Origin: Enterovibrio sp045679545
GTDB lineage: Bacteria > Pseudomonadota > Gammaproteobacteria > Enterobacterales > Vibrionaceae
NCBI RefSeq assembly: GCF_045679545.1
Contig: NZ_CP166194.1
Coordinates: 2,852,001 to 2,916,000 of the forward strand
DNA: 64,000 nt
Direction: 5' to 3'
The stretch's first letter is position 1. Every line of letters begins with the position of its first letter. Below are positions 29,625 through 38,757 of this stretch, piece after piece. A program made the position numbers and the translations under genes. The notes beneath the pieces are model-generated. The model had not been told where the DNA came from and searched no databases. It saw nothing but the letters and a program-made list of their open reading frames with translations.

Positions 29625-30299
29625 TTAGCCAAGCAAGTCGCGCTTGATCTCTTGCCACGAGCGCGCCACATACGTTGGTGAAACCGATTCAGGCGTGGGT
29701 TTTCCCTCACTATTCAACCAATACGTATCGATACCCGCATTATAGCCACCAAGGATATCGGAATCAGGGTTGTCGCCCACCATCAAGATGCGCGACTTGT
29801 CAGGTTGACCCATTTTCTCAAACGCAAGCTCGAAAATAGCCACATCAGGCTTAGCGAGGCCCACCTCTTCCGAAATCACCACTAAGTCGAAATATTCGCC
29901 TAACTGTGTTTTTTCCAAACGAATTTGCTGAAGCTGGGTAAAGCCATTGGTGATAATACCGAGCTTAGCCTTTTTGGCGAGTGCTGGAATGATTTCACGC
30001 ACGCCTTCAAGCGGCTGACACACATCCGCCATGGCATTCAAAAACTGGCGATTCAATTCTGCGGGGGAAACATCTAGTCTTTCAGACCAGAGAAGGAAGC
30101 GATCCTCTTGCAGCTTTTTTGCAGTGATTTCGCCGTTTTGGTATTTGACCCAAAGTGGCTTATTTACCGTTTGGTATTCAGCAAAATCTTGCTGAGAGAA
30201 ATCGACACCAAGGTCGGCAAACAAGGCTTTTAGCCCAGCGAATGCATCAAATGAAAACAGGGTTTCATCAGCATCAAACAAAATCCAATCGTATTGCAC
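29625..30299 (-). CDS. yjjG: Pyrimidine 5'-nucleotidase YjjG (HAD family)
   Basis: 224-residue HAD phosphatase that removes phosphate from dUMP, dTMP and related, often non-canonical, pyrimidine nucleotides. Motif I is FDADETL (about 6-12), motif II is GIITNG (about 105-110) and motif IV is MVGDNPDSDILGG. The length equals E. coli YjjG (225). I chose a GTG start at 30299 because GGAGGA lies 6 bases before it and the product then begins VQYDWILFDADETLF, like the E. coli protein; the frame start at 30335 lacks both. Confidence 0.93.
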   Translation of the reverse strand: MQYDWILFDADETLFSFDAFAGLKALFADLGVDFSQQDFAEYQTVNKPLWVKYQNGEITAKKLQEDRFLLWSERLDVSPAELNRQFLNAMADVCQPLEGVREIIPALAKKAKLGIITNGFTQLQQIRLEKTQLGEYFDLVVISEEVGLAKPDVAIFELAFEKMGQPDKSRILMVGDNPDSDILGGYNAGIDTYWLNSEGKPTPESVSPTYVARSWQEIKRDLLG

Positions 30300-30326
30300 G
30301 CGTAATCCTCCGTTGCGACAGAGCAT

Positions 30327-30381
30327 TATACCCAAGCAACCTCAAAATGCTTGTTCATCATATTGAGGTTGTTTGGATATA
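30327..30381. repeat. Interspersed inverted repeat, best copy
   Basis: 18-base arms TATACCCAAGCAACCTCA (30327-30344) and TGAGGTTGTTTGGATATA (30364-30381), complementary at 16 of 18, with a 19-base loop. It lies just upstream of yjjG, beyond the rplS terminator. Related sequences occur at 29349 and 44396. Confidence 0.75.
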
Positions 30382-30427
30382 TAGAGGAAAAGGCGAGCCG
30401 AACATTTTGCCTTTGAACCCATAAAAG

Positions 30428-30455
30428 AAAAGCCCGCCAAATGGCGGGCTTTTTC
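30428..30455 (-). terminator. Terminator of the rpsP-rimM-trmD-rplS operon
   Basis: Perfect stem AAAAGCCCGCCA/TGGCGGGCTTTT with a 2-4 base loop, 32 bases after the rplS stop. T-rich on both sides, so it may work in both directions. Confidence 0.92.
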
Positions 30456-30486
30456 TATCCCAAAAGGGATATAAACGCCGGAGCGA

Positions 30487-30840
30487 TTATTTCTTAGTTA
30501 GACGCTCTTTGATACGAGCTGCCTTACCAGAACGCTCACGCAGGTAGTACAGTTTGGCACGACGTACTGCACCGCGACGTTTAACAGTAATGCTGTCAAC
30601 AACTGGTGAGTGAGTTTGGAATACACGCTCAACGCCTTCACCGTTAGAGATCTTACGAACGGTAAATGCAGAATGCAGACCACGGTTACGTTTCGCGATT
30701 ACAACACCTTCATAGGCCTGTAGACGTGAACGCTCACCTTCTTTAACTTTAACCTGTACAACAACAGTGTCACCAACGTTGAAGGCAGGGATATCTTGCT
30801 TAAGTTGCTCTTCTTCGAGCGCTTTGATGATGTTACTCAT
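30487..30840 (-). CDS. rplS: 50S ribosomal protein L19
   Basis: 117-residue L19, usual length about 115. Recognisable by the start MSNIIKALEEEQLKQDIPAFNVGDTV, the RLQAYEGVVIAKRNRGL core and the C-terminal RRAKLYYLRERSGKAARIKERL. L19 sits at the 30S-50S interface. Last gene of the operon rpsP-rimM-trmD-rplS, 36 bases behind trmD. Confidence 0.99.
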   Translation of the reverse strand: MSNIIKALEEEQLKQDIPAFNVGDTVVVQVKVKEGERSRLQAYEGVVIAKRNRGLHSAFTVRKISNGEGVERVFQTHSPVVDSITVKRRGAVRRAKLYYLRERSGKAARIKERLTKK

Positions 30841-30876
30841 TTTCTATACCCTAGAATAAACTGATACTAAGTATGT

Positions 30877-31623
30877 TTAGGAACTTAAACTGTGTTCTTT
30901 AATGAACGCAGCAAGTAGTAATTCCTGTTCGTCAGTCAGAGCTAGGTTTTCCAGGAGCTCTGGTCTTCTGAGCCAGGTTCGGCCTAGCGATTGCTTCAAT
31001 CGCCAGCGGCGTATGTCCTCATGGTTGCCAGATTTCAGTACCGCGGGTACTTCCAATCCATCCAACACTTCAGGACGTGTGAAGTGTGGGCAATCTAACA
31101 AGCCATTTGCGAAAGAATCTTCTTCCGCTGACGCAAAGTCTCCCAGCACACCCGGAACAAACCGAGCGACTGCGTCAACCAAGGTCATGGCAGGCAGTTC
31201 ACCACCACTGAGCACAAAATCACCAATAGACCATTCTTCATCGACTTCGGTTTGTATAATGCGCTCATCTACCCCTTCGTAGCGTCCACAGATAAGAATC
31301 AAGTTCTCGTTCTGCGCCAACTCCTCAACACCCGCTTGGTCAAGCTTTCGGCCTTGAGGTGAAAGGTAAATCACTTTCGCCTTGCCTTTGGCAGTATGTT
31401 TGGCAGCGTGAATGGCATCGCGCAAAGGCTGTACCATCATCAACATGCCCGGGCCGCCACCATAAGGTCGATCATCGACCGTACGGTGCTTGTCGTGAGT
31501 AAAATCGCGGGGATTCCACGTTTCTACTTCGAGCAGGCCTTTTTTTACCGCCTGGCCAGTTACCCCAAAATCGGTAACAGCACGGAACATTTCAGGAAAA
31601 AGGCTGATAATACCAACCCACAT
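30877..31623 (-). CDS. trmD: tRNA (guanine-37-N1) methyltransferase TrmD
   Basis: 248-residue SPOUT methyltransferase that makes m1G37 and prevents +1 frameshifting. Features: MWVGIISLFPEMF start, PYGGGPGMLMMVQPL (about 57-71), the trefoil-knot S-adenosylmethionine site with LICGRYEGVDERI (about 109-121) and IGDFVLSGGELPAM (about 132-145), and RWRLKQSLGRTWLRRP near the C-terminus. Third gene of the operon. Confidence 0.99.
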   Translation of the reverse strand: MWVGIISLFPEMFRAVTDFGVTGQAVKKGLLEVETWNPRDFTHDKHRTVDDRPYGGGPGMLMMVQPLRDAIHAAKHTAKGKAKVIYLSPQGRKLDQAGVEELAQNENLILICGRYEGVDERIIQTEVDEEWSIGDFVLSGGELPAMTLVDAVARFVPGVLGDFASAEEDSFANGLLDCPHFTRPEVLDGLEVPAVLKSGNHEDIRRWRLKQSLGRTWLRRPELLENLALTDEQELLLAAFIKEHSLSS

Positions 31624-31661
31624 CTTTCCGCTCCTATTGCTTTAAATGTTACCCGGGGATT

Positions 31662-32189
31662 TTAAAATCCAGGATCCCAGTCAACTTCGATCCGTTGAGC
31701 AGAGCGATCAATCGACTTGATGACTTGCCCATCGAGGAACGGCACTAGGCGTTCCTTCTGTCCAAAAGCATCTTTCAAGTTTGCAGTTACGACTAACACA
31801 TCGTTCGAGCCAGTCTCAAGAATGTCAGAGACCTTACCAAGGTTGTAACCTTTGGTAGTGAACACTTCCATGCCGTAGAGCTCGCGCCAGTAGAATTCTT
31901 CATCTGACAGCGCAGGCAACGCTTCTGGGTTAACCGCAATTTCGGCATTCGTCATGACCTGGGCGTCTTCACGCTGATCCATGCCTTTCAGTTTGCCAAC
32001 AAAACCTTGACCGTGGCGTTTCCAGTCTTCAAGACTAAATTCTTGCCACTCGCCATGCACCTTGATAAACCAAGGTGTGTAGTCGAAAATACTTTCAGCA
32101 TTTTCAGTGTAAGAAAAAACTTTGAGCCAGCCACGGATGCCATAAGAAGCACCTAGCTTGCCTACTACAACCTTTTCTTGCTCACTCAT
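31662..32189 (-). CDS. rimM: 16S rRNA processing protein RimM
   Basis: 175-residue 30S assembly factor that binds S19. The N-terminal RimM domain has VVVGKLGASYGIRGWLKVFSYT and the C-terminal PRC barrel includes EFYWRELYGMEVFT and DILETGSNDVLVV. I start at the ATG at 32189 (MSEQEKVVVG); a GTG seven codons upstream is possible but not needed. It is 28 bases after rpsP. Confidence 0.96.
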   Translation of the reverse strand: MSEQEKVVVGKLGASYGIRGWLKVFSYTENAESIFDYTPWFIKVHGEWQEFSLEDWKRHGQGFVGKLKGMDQREDAQVMTNAEIAVNPEALPALSDEEFYWRELYGMEVFTTKGYNLGKVSDILETGSNDVLVVTANLKDAFGQKERLVPFLDGQVIKSIDRSAQRIEVDWDPGF

Positions 32190-32217
32190 TTCTTCTTTTA
32201 ACCCTGACACTGATAAA

Positions 32218-32466
32218 TTACGCAGCTTTCGCAGCGTCTTTGATCAGTCGTGCTACGCGGTCAGAAACAGCTGCACCTTCGCCAACCCAATGGGTAACGC
32301 GGTCCAGGTCCAAACGCAGTTTCTCTTCTTGACCTTGAGCGATCGGGTTGAAGAAACCAATTTTCTCGATGAAGCGACCGTCGCGAGCTTGGCGGCTGTC
32401 GGCAACAACGATTTGATAGAATGGACGCTTTTTAGCGCCGTGACGTGCCAAACGAATGGTTACCAT
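32218..32466 (-). CDS. rpsP: 30S ribosomal protein S16
   Basis: 82-residue S16, the usual length. Start MVTIRLARHGAKKRPFYQIVVADSR is diagnostic. First gene of the rpsP-rimM-trmD-rplS operon, with a GAGGA ribosome-binding site, a leader hairpin and a promoter upstream. Confidence 0.99.
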   Translation of the reverse strand: MVTIRLARHGAKKRPFYQIVVADSRQARDGRFIEKIGFFNPIAQGQEEKLRLDLDRVTHWVGEGAAVSDRVARLIKDAAKAA

Positions 32467-32496
32467 ATCGTCCTCTTTGCATTACTGAATTAAATT

Positions 32497-32518
32497 GGCC
32501 CTGCGTAAATACAGGGCC
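32497..32518 (-). other. Leader hairpin before rpsP
   Basis: Inverted repeat GGCCCTG-N8-CAGGGCC in the untranslated leader, about 30 bases before the rpsP ATG. There is no T run, so it is not a simple terminator. It could be a binding site for autoregulation or an mRNA stability element. Confidence 0.55.
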
Positions 32519-32541
32519 TCGTGCCAAAATAAAGCTCCGGA

Positions 32542-32569
32542 ATTTTACGCTTTCTGTGATCGAATGCAA
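32542..32569 (-). promoter_or_regulatory. Promoter of the rpsP operon
   Basis: Minus strand TTGCAT (32564-32569), 16 bases, TAAAAT (32542-32547), about 75 bases before rpsP. Confidence 0.6.
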
Positions 32570-32690
32570 CTGCTTTAGCTAAAAAAGCATCAGTGCAAAT
32601 AAACAATCAACCACTTAGCAAATCCGGTTGCTTTAGTCTTTTAGACCTAGGTACTTCACATTCCTAGACCTTTAGTTACGTAGCATACGC

Positions 32691-34067
32691 TTAGCGAGGG
32701 AACATGCCACCGCCTCCGCCCATACCACCCATCATGCCTTTCATATTGCGCATCATGTTCTTCATGCCACCCTTTTGCATCTTCTTCATCATTTTCTGCA
32801 TCTGAGTGAACTGCTTAAGCAAACGGTTTACGTCCTGAACTTGTGTACCAGAACCTGCAGCAATACGCTTTTTACGTGACCCTTTAATCAGGTCCGGACG
32901 CGTGCGCTCTTTTGGCGTCATGGAGTTGATGATGGCTTCCATTTGAACGAACATCTTGTCGTCTACTTGGTTTTTCACATCATCAGGGATATTAGACATG
33001 CCTGGCAGCTTATCCATCATGCCCATCATGCCGCCCATGTTCTTCATCTGCTGCAGCTGGTCGCGGAAGTCTTGCAGATCAAAGCCTTTCTTCTCTTTGA
33101 ACTTCTTCGCCAGTTGTTCCGCTTTATCTGTATCAACATTACGTTGCAGATCTTCGATGAGTGACAGAACATCACCCATACCCAAGATACGGCTCGCAAT
33201 ACGGTCAGGATGGAAAGGTTCAAGCGCGTCGGTTTTCTCACCCACACCCAAGAACTTAATCGGCTTACCCGTAATGTGGCGAACAGACAGTGCCGCACCA
33301 CCACGCGCATCACCATCAACCTTGGTAAGAACTACACCGGTCAGTGGAAGCGCATCGTTGAAAGCTTTTGCAGTATTTGCTGCATCTTGACCTGTCATGG
33401 CATCAACCACGAACAAGGTTTCTATCGGGTTAATGGCCGCATGAACGTTTTTGATTTCGTCCATCATGGCTTCATCGACGTGCAGACGACCTGCAGTATC
33501 GACAATCACTACGTCGTAGAATTTTAGTTTGCCGTGCGCCAATGCCGCTTTCGCAATATCCACAGGCTTTTGATCGGGCGTTGACGGGAAGAAATCGATG
33601 CCAACATCTGTTGCCAATGTTTCAAGCTGTTTGATCGCCGCAGGACGATATACGTCAGCGGAAACCACCAGCACTTTCTTCTTGTGGCGCTCTTTGAGCA
33701 TTTTACCCAGTTTACCGACGCTGGTTGTTTTACCCGCACCTTGCAAACCTGCCATCAACACAACCGCAGGAGGCTGAGAGGCTAGATCCAACTCAGCATT
33801 GGATTCCCCCATCACGGCTTCAAGTTCAGTTTGAACTATCTTGATGAATTCCTGACCCGGCGTCAGGCTTTTAGAGACTTCAAGACCTACCGCGCTTTCT
33901 TTTACTTTTTTGACGAAGTCACGCACTACAGGAAGCGCAACATCGGCTTCCAGCAGCGCCATACGTACTTCACGCAGCGTTTCTTTAATATTGTCTTCAG
34001 TGAGTCGACCACGACCGCTGATATTCTTCAGCGTTCGGGATAAACGATCCGTTAAGTTCTCAAACAT
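32691..34067 (-). CDS. ffh: Signal recognition particle GTPase Ffh
   Basis: 458-residue SRP54 homologue that targets inner-membrane proteins with 4.5S RNA and FtsY. N domain (1-95), G domain with GLQGAGKTTS (about 107-116), VDTAGRLHVDEAMM (about 190-203) and TKVDGDARGGAAL (about 247-259), then the methionine-rich M domain with the RNA-binding SGTQVQDVNRLLKQF and a Met/Gly-rich tail. It lies upstream of rpsP on the same strand with about 220 bases between. Confidence 0.98.
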   Translation of the reverse strand: MFENLTDRLSRTLKNISGRGRLTEDNIKETLREVRMALLEADVALPVVRDFVKKVKESAVGLEVSKSLTPGQEFIKIVQTELEAVMGESNAELDLASQPPAVVLMAGLQGAGKTTSVGKLGKMLKERHKKKVLVVSADVYRPAAIKQLETLATDVGIDFFPSTPDQKPVDIAKAALAHGKLKFYDVVIVDTAGRLHVDEAMMDEIKNVHAAINPIETLFVVDAMTGQDAANTAKAFNDALPLTGVVLTKVDGDARGGAALSVRHITGKPIKFLGVGEKTDALEPFHPDRIASRILGMGDVLSLIEDLQRNVDTDKAEQLAKKFKEKKGFDLQDFRDQLQQMKNMGGMMGMMDKLPGMSNIPDDVKNQVDDKMFVQMEAIINSMTPKERTRPDLIKGSRKKRIAAGSGTQVQDVNRLLKQFTQMQKMMKKMQKGGMKNMMRNMKGMMGGMGGGGGMFPR

Positions 34068-34342
34068 GTCCTACTCGCTCTCTACGCGACGGCACCACAG
34101 GGCTGATAGTACTCAGGTGGCGATCAACACAAAATTGCTGGGATTATAACTCATTATAAGCTTGTCTTACATGATGGCGATGACGATGACGATAGTTTTA
34201 AAGGCAACAGCTGTCACTTTCTATGTTGTTTGCAAGCGCTAAGACAGCTTACGCTTAAAAGATCAGCAGTGTTACATAGCGACTCTTAGCTGTGCAGGGT
34301 ATACTAAAACCTTTATTTTTAAGCGATGTTGTTGAAAGACAC
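34068..34342. other. Intergenic region between ffh and ypjD
   Basis: About 275 bases between the divergent ffh and ypjD genes. It must hold both promoters; I see no clear consensus pair. A short GATGAC-type simple repeat (34174-34193) is the only structure noted. Confidence 0.5.
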
Positions 34343-35140
34343 ATGGATATCTTAGTAGCACTCCTTGCCGCACTGCTTTATTTAGCGGCTCTTATGCAGA
34401 TTGTTCCGGGACTTTCTGGCCCTAACCAGATCCCGGCAAAACGCGTTTTTCTGAGCGCTTGTGGTGCGCTCGCTCTCCATGCCTATCTGATATCAGATCT
34501 GATATTTGCCGATGGTGGCCAAAATCTCAGCATCCTCAATGTCGCGTCTTTAATCAGCTTTATTATTGCCGCAATCACTACTGGTCTTCTTTTCAAAATG
34601 CGTGTTTGGGTATTGCTGCCCGTCGTATACAGCTTTTCTGCCATTAATCTTACCGCTGCGACCTTGCTCCCAGGGGCTGTCATTTCGCACCTTGAAGCAA
34701 ACCCACAGGTTCTTTTGCATATATCACTGGCCCTATTCTCTTATTCAACACTCATGATAGCCACGTTATATGCCATACAATTAGCGTGGCTTGATCATCA
34801 ATTGAAGAGCAAGAAAAAGCTCATGATGAACCCTAATTTACCGCCACTGATGGCGGTAGAACGTCAGTTATTCAACATCATTTTGATTGGTGAAATTTTA
34901 CTGACGCTAACGCTTATCACCGGCTTTGCATTCGTACACGATATGATTGCCCAAGGTAAAGCGCATAAAGCCGTTTTATCTGCCATGGCATGGTGTGTGT
35001 ATGGCGGCTTGCTTTGGGGGCATTACCGTTCAGGGTGGCGTGGTCGCCGCGTTATTTGGATCAGTATTGTGGGCGCATTTTTACTGACCCTGGCCTATTT
35101 TGGCAGTCGATTTGTACGTGAAGTGATTATTGCTTCGTGA
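34343..35140 (+). CDS. ypjD: CcsA/YpjD family inner-membrane protein
   Basis: 265-residue protein with about eight membrane segments, of the cytochrome c assembly (CcsA/HemX-like) family. The start MDILVALLAALLYLAALMQIV is the first segment. The motif HISLALFSYSTLMIATLYAIQLAWLDHQLKSKK (about 130-163) is the signature of the YpjD branch. E. coli ypjD likewise sits between ffh and yfjD (yfjD is 90 bases downstream here). It is not known to mature cytochromes; the function is undefined. I chose the ATG at 34343 because the frame start at 34292 adds residues unlike the family. Confidence 0.88.
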   Translation: MDILVALLAALLYLAALMQIVPGLSGPNQIPAKRVFLSACGALALHAYLISDLIFADGGQNLSILNVASLISFIIAAITTGLLFKMRVWVLLPVVYSFSAINLTAATLLPGAVISHLEANPQVLLHISLALFSYSTLMIATLYAIQLAWLDHQLKSKKKLMMNPNLPPLMAVERQLFNIILIGEILLTLTLITGFAFVHDMIAQGKAHKAVLSAMAWCVYGGLLWGHYRSGWRGRRVIWISIVGAFLLTLAYFGSRFVREVIIAS

Positions 35141-35230
35141 TGACAGGGCTGAATTTTCACCATCGCGTTTGACAGCGACTCACATTCTTGCCCTTAATTA
35201 GGGCTACTTAAAAAAGAAGGAATTTGTAAT

Positions 35231-36505
35231 TTGGACGACATATCGACGGGAACATTAGCTTCCCTATTGGTATTGCTCATCGTCGTTTCAGCGTATTTCT
35301 CCGGTTCCGAAACCGGAATGATGGCGTTAAACCGTTACCGACTTCGGCACCTTTCCAACCAAGGACACAAAGGCGCAAAGCGCGTAGAGAAACTACTCGC
35401 CCGTCCAGATAGGCTCATTGGGCTCATCCTTATCGGCAATAACTTGGTCAACATACTGGCTTCAGCGATTGCCACTATATTAGGCATGCGCCTGTATGGT
35501 GACTTAGGTGTCGCCATCGCAACCGGTGGTCTCACCTTGGTTATCCTCGTATTTGCAGAAGTCACGCCAAAAACACTTGCCGCGCTCTACCCTGAGCGCG
35601 TCTCCTACACCAGCAGCATCTTACTCAACATCCTAATGAAAGTGATGTACCCGCTAGTGTGGTTTATTAACGGCATTACCAATGGTTTCCTACGCTTGCT
35701 CGGCTTAACCACTAGCCATGATGGCAGAGACCACCTAAGCTCGGAAGAGCTGCGCACAGTGGTCAATGAAGCGGGGGGATTAATCCCTCGTCGTCACCAA
35801 GACATGCTGATCTCAATTCTTGAATTAGAAGAAATTACCGTCAATGACATCATGGTGCCACGCAACGACATCACTGGCATTAATGTTAATGATGATTGGA
35901 AAGCCATCATGCGCCAGTTAACGCATGCACCACACGGCAGAATGGTGCTTTATCGTGACAACATTGATGAAGTCGTCGGTATGTTGCGAGTGCGCGAAGC
36001 GTATCGCATGATGGTGGAAAATGAGTTCAACAAGGAAAACCTACTGCGAGCTGCGGATGAGGTTTACTACATACCCGAAGGCACACCTCTCAACGTACAA
36101 ATGCTCAAGTTCCAGCGCAATAAGCAGCGTATCGGCCTTATCGTTGACGAATACGGTGACATTATCGGACTCGTCACATTAGAAGACATTCTGGAAGAAA
36201 TTATTGGTGAATTCACCACATCACTTTCACCTAGCCTCGCGGAAGAAATCACTGCATTGCCAGACGGCAGTTACATGATTGATGGAACCGCCAACATTCG
36301 TGATTTAAACAAGAGTCTCAACTGGGAATTGCCGACAGATGGCCCTCGCACTTTAAACGGATTGATCCTTGAACATTTGGAAGACATTCCAAATAGCCAA
36401 GTCAGCATTGAAGTTGAAGGTCATCAAATGGAAATTGTCGAGGTGGCGGAGAACATGATAAAGCAAGTCAAAATACTGCCTGTGCCGAAAGGCGTGAAAC
36501 TGTAA
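35231..36505 (+). CDS. yfjD: CNNM/CorB-type transporter with CBS domains, YfjD
   Basis: 424-residue HlyC/CorC-family membrane protein, linked to magnesium or cobalt efflux. It has an N-terminal CNNM transmembrane domain (1-190, with SAYFSGSETGMMALNRYRLRHL and VFAEVTPKTLAALYPE), a CBS pair (about 200-325, with IMVPRNDI and LIVDEYGDIIGLVTLEDILEEIIG) and a C-terminal CorC_HlyC domain (about 340-424). The start codon is TTG at 35231, preceded by AAGGA; no ATG fits. It is probably co-transcribed with ypjD. In vibrios the next gene is normally luxS, but here an unrelated sugar-transport cluster follows. Confidence 0.95.
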   Translation: MDDISTGTLASLLVLLIVVSAYFSGSETGMMALNRYRLRHLSNQGHKGAKRVEKLLARPDRLIGLILIGNNLVNILASAIATILGMRLYGDLGVAIATGGLTLVILVFAEVTPKTLAALYPERVSYTSSILLNILMKVMYPLVWFINGITNGFLRLLGLTTSHDGRDHLSSEELRTVVNEAGGLIPRRHQDMLISILELEEITVNDIMVPRNDITGINVNDDWKAIMRQLTHAPHGRMVLYRDNIDEVVGMLRVREAYRMMVENEFNKENLLRAADEVYYIPEGTPLNVQMLKFQRNKQRIGLIVDEYGDIIGLVTLEDILEEIIGEFTTSLSPSLAEEITALPDGSYMIDGTANIRDLNKSLNWELPTDGPRTLNGLILEHLEDIPNSQVSIEVEGHQMEIVEVAENMIKQVKILPVPKGVKL

Positions 36506-36530
36506 CCCTTCCTTGGTTAAAACATATCTA

Positions 36531-36556
36531 AGCCAGTGAATCACTGGCTTTTTTCT
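36531..36556 (+). terminator. Terminator of ypjD-yfjD
   Basis: Stem AGCCAGT/ACTGGCT (extendable to nine pairs) with a T run, 26 bases after the yfjD stop. Confidence 0.9.
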
Positions 36557-36704
36557 TCTATCGCCCCACGCAATGACTCACATCTTACGACCGATCCTAG
36601 TACTGACTCGAAAAACCGGAAACCACATGTTTTTAATCTCCTCTGTATAAATCATTTGATGATATGCCAAGAACAACAATGCGTTTTCAACACGCTCCCT
36701 TTAC

Positions 36705-36738
36705 AAAAAGCCCCATGCTGAGCAGCATGGGGCTTTTT
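36705..36738 (-). terminator. Terminator of the lacI-gtsABCD operon
   Basis: Long perfect stem, AAAAAGCCCCATGCTG with CAGCATGGGGCTTTTT, effective in both directions. It lies 30 bases beyond the ATPase gene. Confidence 0.92.
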
Positions 36739-36767
36739 AGCACGCCTTTTTTAACGCATATAGCGAC

Positions 36768-37871
36768 TTACCGAATACGCATTCCCGTTTGCTTATCAAA
36801 CAGCACCAGCTTTTCTGGGTTGAACGCAAAATGCGTGATATCACCCGGCTTTAAATTCGCATTTGCGGGCATTCTCGCCACCACCTCTTTGCCAGACAGT
36901 AAGGTAATCACATAGGTATCAGCACCTGTTGGTTCAGTGACATCCACCTTGCACAATAGCGTTCCTTCACCGCCCTGCTTACTATCAGAGATATCCTCCG
37001 GACGCACACCTAGGCTCACCGTTTTACCAACATAAGAGGCCAACTCAGAAAAACCACGGTTAAAGCTGACGACTTGCGCTTCCCCTTCATGCCCATGGAT
37101 CTCAAGTTGAGTCTGCGAGCTATCTGATGCCTCTACCTTTGCATCAAACAAGTTCATAGAAGGACTCCCCATGAAAGTTGCCACAAACGTATTCGCTGGG
37201 TTGTCATACACCTCCGCGGGTGATCCAAGCTGCTGCACCTCACCATCTTTCATGACTGCGATTTTGGTTGCTAGCGTCATGGCTTCAATCTGATCATGAG
37301 TCACATAAACAATGGTGGCGTTTAAGCGCTGATGAAGACGTTTAATTTCCGTGCGCATGTCTACCCGTAACTTCGCATCAAGGTTAGACAATGGCTCATC
37401 AAACAAGAAAATTTTCGGGTCGCGTACCAGTGCACGCCCCATCGCGACACGTTGCCGTTGACCACCCGACAATTGACCCGGTTTACGCTTGAGTAAGTGC
37501 TCAATTTGCAACATGGCTGACACGTCACCAATCAAGCGTTCGCGCTCAGGTTTTGGTACGTGGCGCATTTCCAGACCAAACGAAATATTCTGCGCCACCG
37601 TCATGTTGGGATACAAAGCGTAAGACTGAAAGACCATCGCGATATCACGATCAGCGGGATGCAGCGTATTGATCATGTTGTCACCGATCATCACGTCGCC
37701 ATCACTGATGCTATCAAGCCCTGCAATCATGTTCAGCAATGTTGATTTACCACAACCTGAAGGCCCTACTAGCACCAAAAAATCACCATCATCAATGGCA
37801 ATATCAATACCCTTTAAAACCTCTATTTGTCCAAACCGTTTTTTTACGTTATTGAGCGTCAAAGATGCCAT
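36768..37871 (-). CDS. Carbohydrate ABC transporter ATP-binding protein (MalK/UgpC/GtsD type)
   Basis: 367-residue ATPase of the CUT1 sugar importer family. Walker A is GPSGCGKSTLL (about 36-46), Q-loop FQSYALYP, signature LSGGQRQRVAMGRAL (about 133-147), Walker B IFLFDEPLSNLD, switch His THD. The C-terminal third is the TOBE/MalK regulatory domain (from about 235). The start ATG is 4 bases after the preceding permease stop. By gene order it is GtsD; the substrate cannot be read from this subunit. Confidence 0.95.
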   Translation of the reverse strand: MASLTLNNVKKRFGQIEVLKGIDIAIDDGDFLVLVGPSGCGKSTLLNMIAGLDSISDGDVMIGDNMINTLHPADRDIAMVFQSYALYPNMTVAQNISFGLEMRHVPKPERERLIGDVSAMLQIEHLLKRKPGQLSGGQRQRVAMGRALVRDPKIFLFDEPLSNLDAKLRVDMRTEIKRLHQRLNATIVYVTHDQIEAMTLATKIAVMKDGEVQQLGSPAEVYDNPANTFVATFMGSPSMNLFDAKVEASDSSQTQLEIHGHEGEAQVVSFNRGFSELASYVGKTVSLGVRPEDISDSKQGGEGTLLCKVDVTEPTGADTYVITLLSGKEVVARMPANANLKPGDITHFAFNPEKLVLFDKQTGMRIR

Positions 37872-37875
37872 TGCA

Positions 37876-38757
37876 TTATCCTTTTACTGAGCCCGCCATG
37901 AGACCGCGAACGAAGTAGCGCCCGGCCAGGATATAAACCAAAAGCGTGGGAAGTGCAGCAATCATGGCGCCAGCCATGTGCACGTTGTATTCCTTCACAC
38001 CCGTCGAAGAGTTAACCAGATTATTCAATGCGACCGTGATAGGCGCAGTACCACCTGACGCAAACGACGCGCCAAACAGGAAGTCGTTCCAGATATTTGT
38101 GAACTGCCAAATGATCGTCACCACAATTATCGGGCCTGAACTTGGCAATAAAATGCGGAAGAACATTCTAAAGAACCCCGCCCCATCAATCATGGCGGCA
38201 CGGATCAATTCACTCGGAAAGGCTTCGTAATAATTGCGGAAGAACAATGTCGTAAAACCAACGCCATAAATCACATGCACCAGCACCAAGCCTGCCGTGG
38301 TGTTCGCCAAACCAAGCGTGCCTAGAACCTGACTCATGGGTACGAGCACAACCTGAAAGGGGATGAAGCAGCCAAACAGCATGAGACCAAACACCCACCT
38401 GTGTCCTCTAAAACGCCACTTGGTCAGCACATACCCGTTCAATGCCCCTAATATGGTCGACATCAAGACACCTGGCACAGTGATCATAATGGAGTTCAAG
38501 AAGTACCCATTAATTCCCTCACAGGTCAGGCCAATGCAGGCTGAACCCCAAGCTGAAATCCAAGGTTCAATTGTCCAAACCTGAGGGAGTGCCAACATGT
38601 TGCCCTGACGAATTTCATCCAACTCTTTAAACGAGGTTACCAGCATGACAAACAAAGGAAGCAAGTACATGCAGGCGAACACAGTCAAGGTGATGTAAAT
38701 CAACGCCCGCCAAAAACGTGCGCCTTGAAAAGGAGAACTGTTTTCCTTACTGCTCAT
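37876..38757 (-). CDS. Carbohydrate ABC transporter permease, GtsC/MalG type
   Basis: 293-residue inner-membrane permease with six membrane segments. The EAA loop is visible as AAMIDGAGFFRMFFRILLPSS (about 193-213). It closely resembles the Pseudomonas GtsC glucose/mannitol permease by recall (segments LNGYVLTKWRFRG, GFTTLFFRNYYEAFP, NIWNDFLFG, VALNNLVNSSTGVKEYNVHMAGAMIAALPT). It overlaps the upstream permease gene by 11 bases. Glucose or a related sugar is the best guess for substrate. Confidence 0.92.
   Translation of the reverse strand: MSSKENSSPFQGARFWRALIYITLTVFACMYLLPLFVMLVTSFKELDEIRQGNMLALPQVWTIEPWISAWGSACIGLTCEGINGYFLNSIMITVPGVLMSTILGALNGYVLTKWRFRGHRWVFGLMLFGCFIPFQVVLVPMSQVLGTLGLANTTAGLVLVHVIYGVGFTTLFFRNYYEAFPSELIRAAMIDGAGFFRMFFRILLPSSGPIIVVTIIWQFTNIWNDFLFGASFASGGTAPITVALNNLVNSSTGVKEYNVHMAGAMIAALPTLLVYILAGRYFVRGLMAGSVKG

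Noticed and set aside
29330..29710. 126-residue minus-strand ORF with SIYLSIYLS repeats
   Set aside because: It overlaps the end of yjjG, its repeat is just the AGAT microsatellite, and it has no start signal or family features.
34171..34194. GATGAC-like simple repeat upstream of ypjD
   Set aside because: Only about three imperfect units; too short and degenerate to treat as a functional tract.
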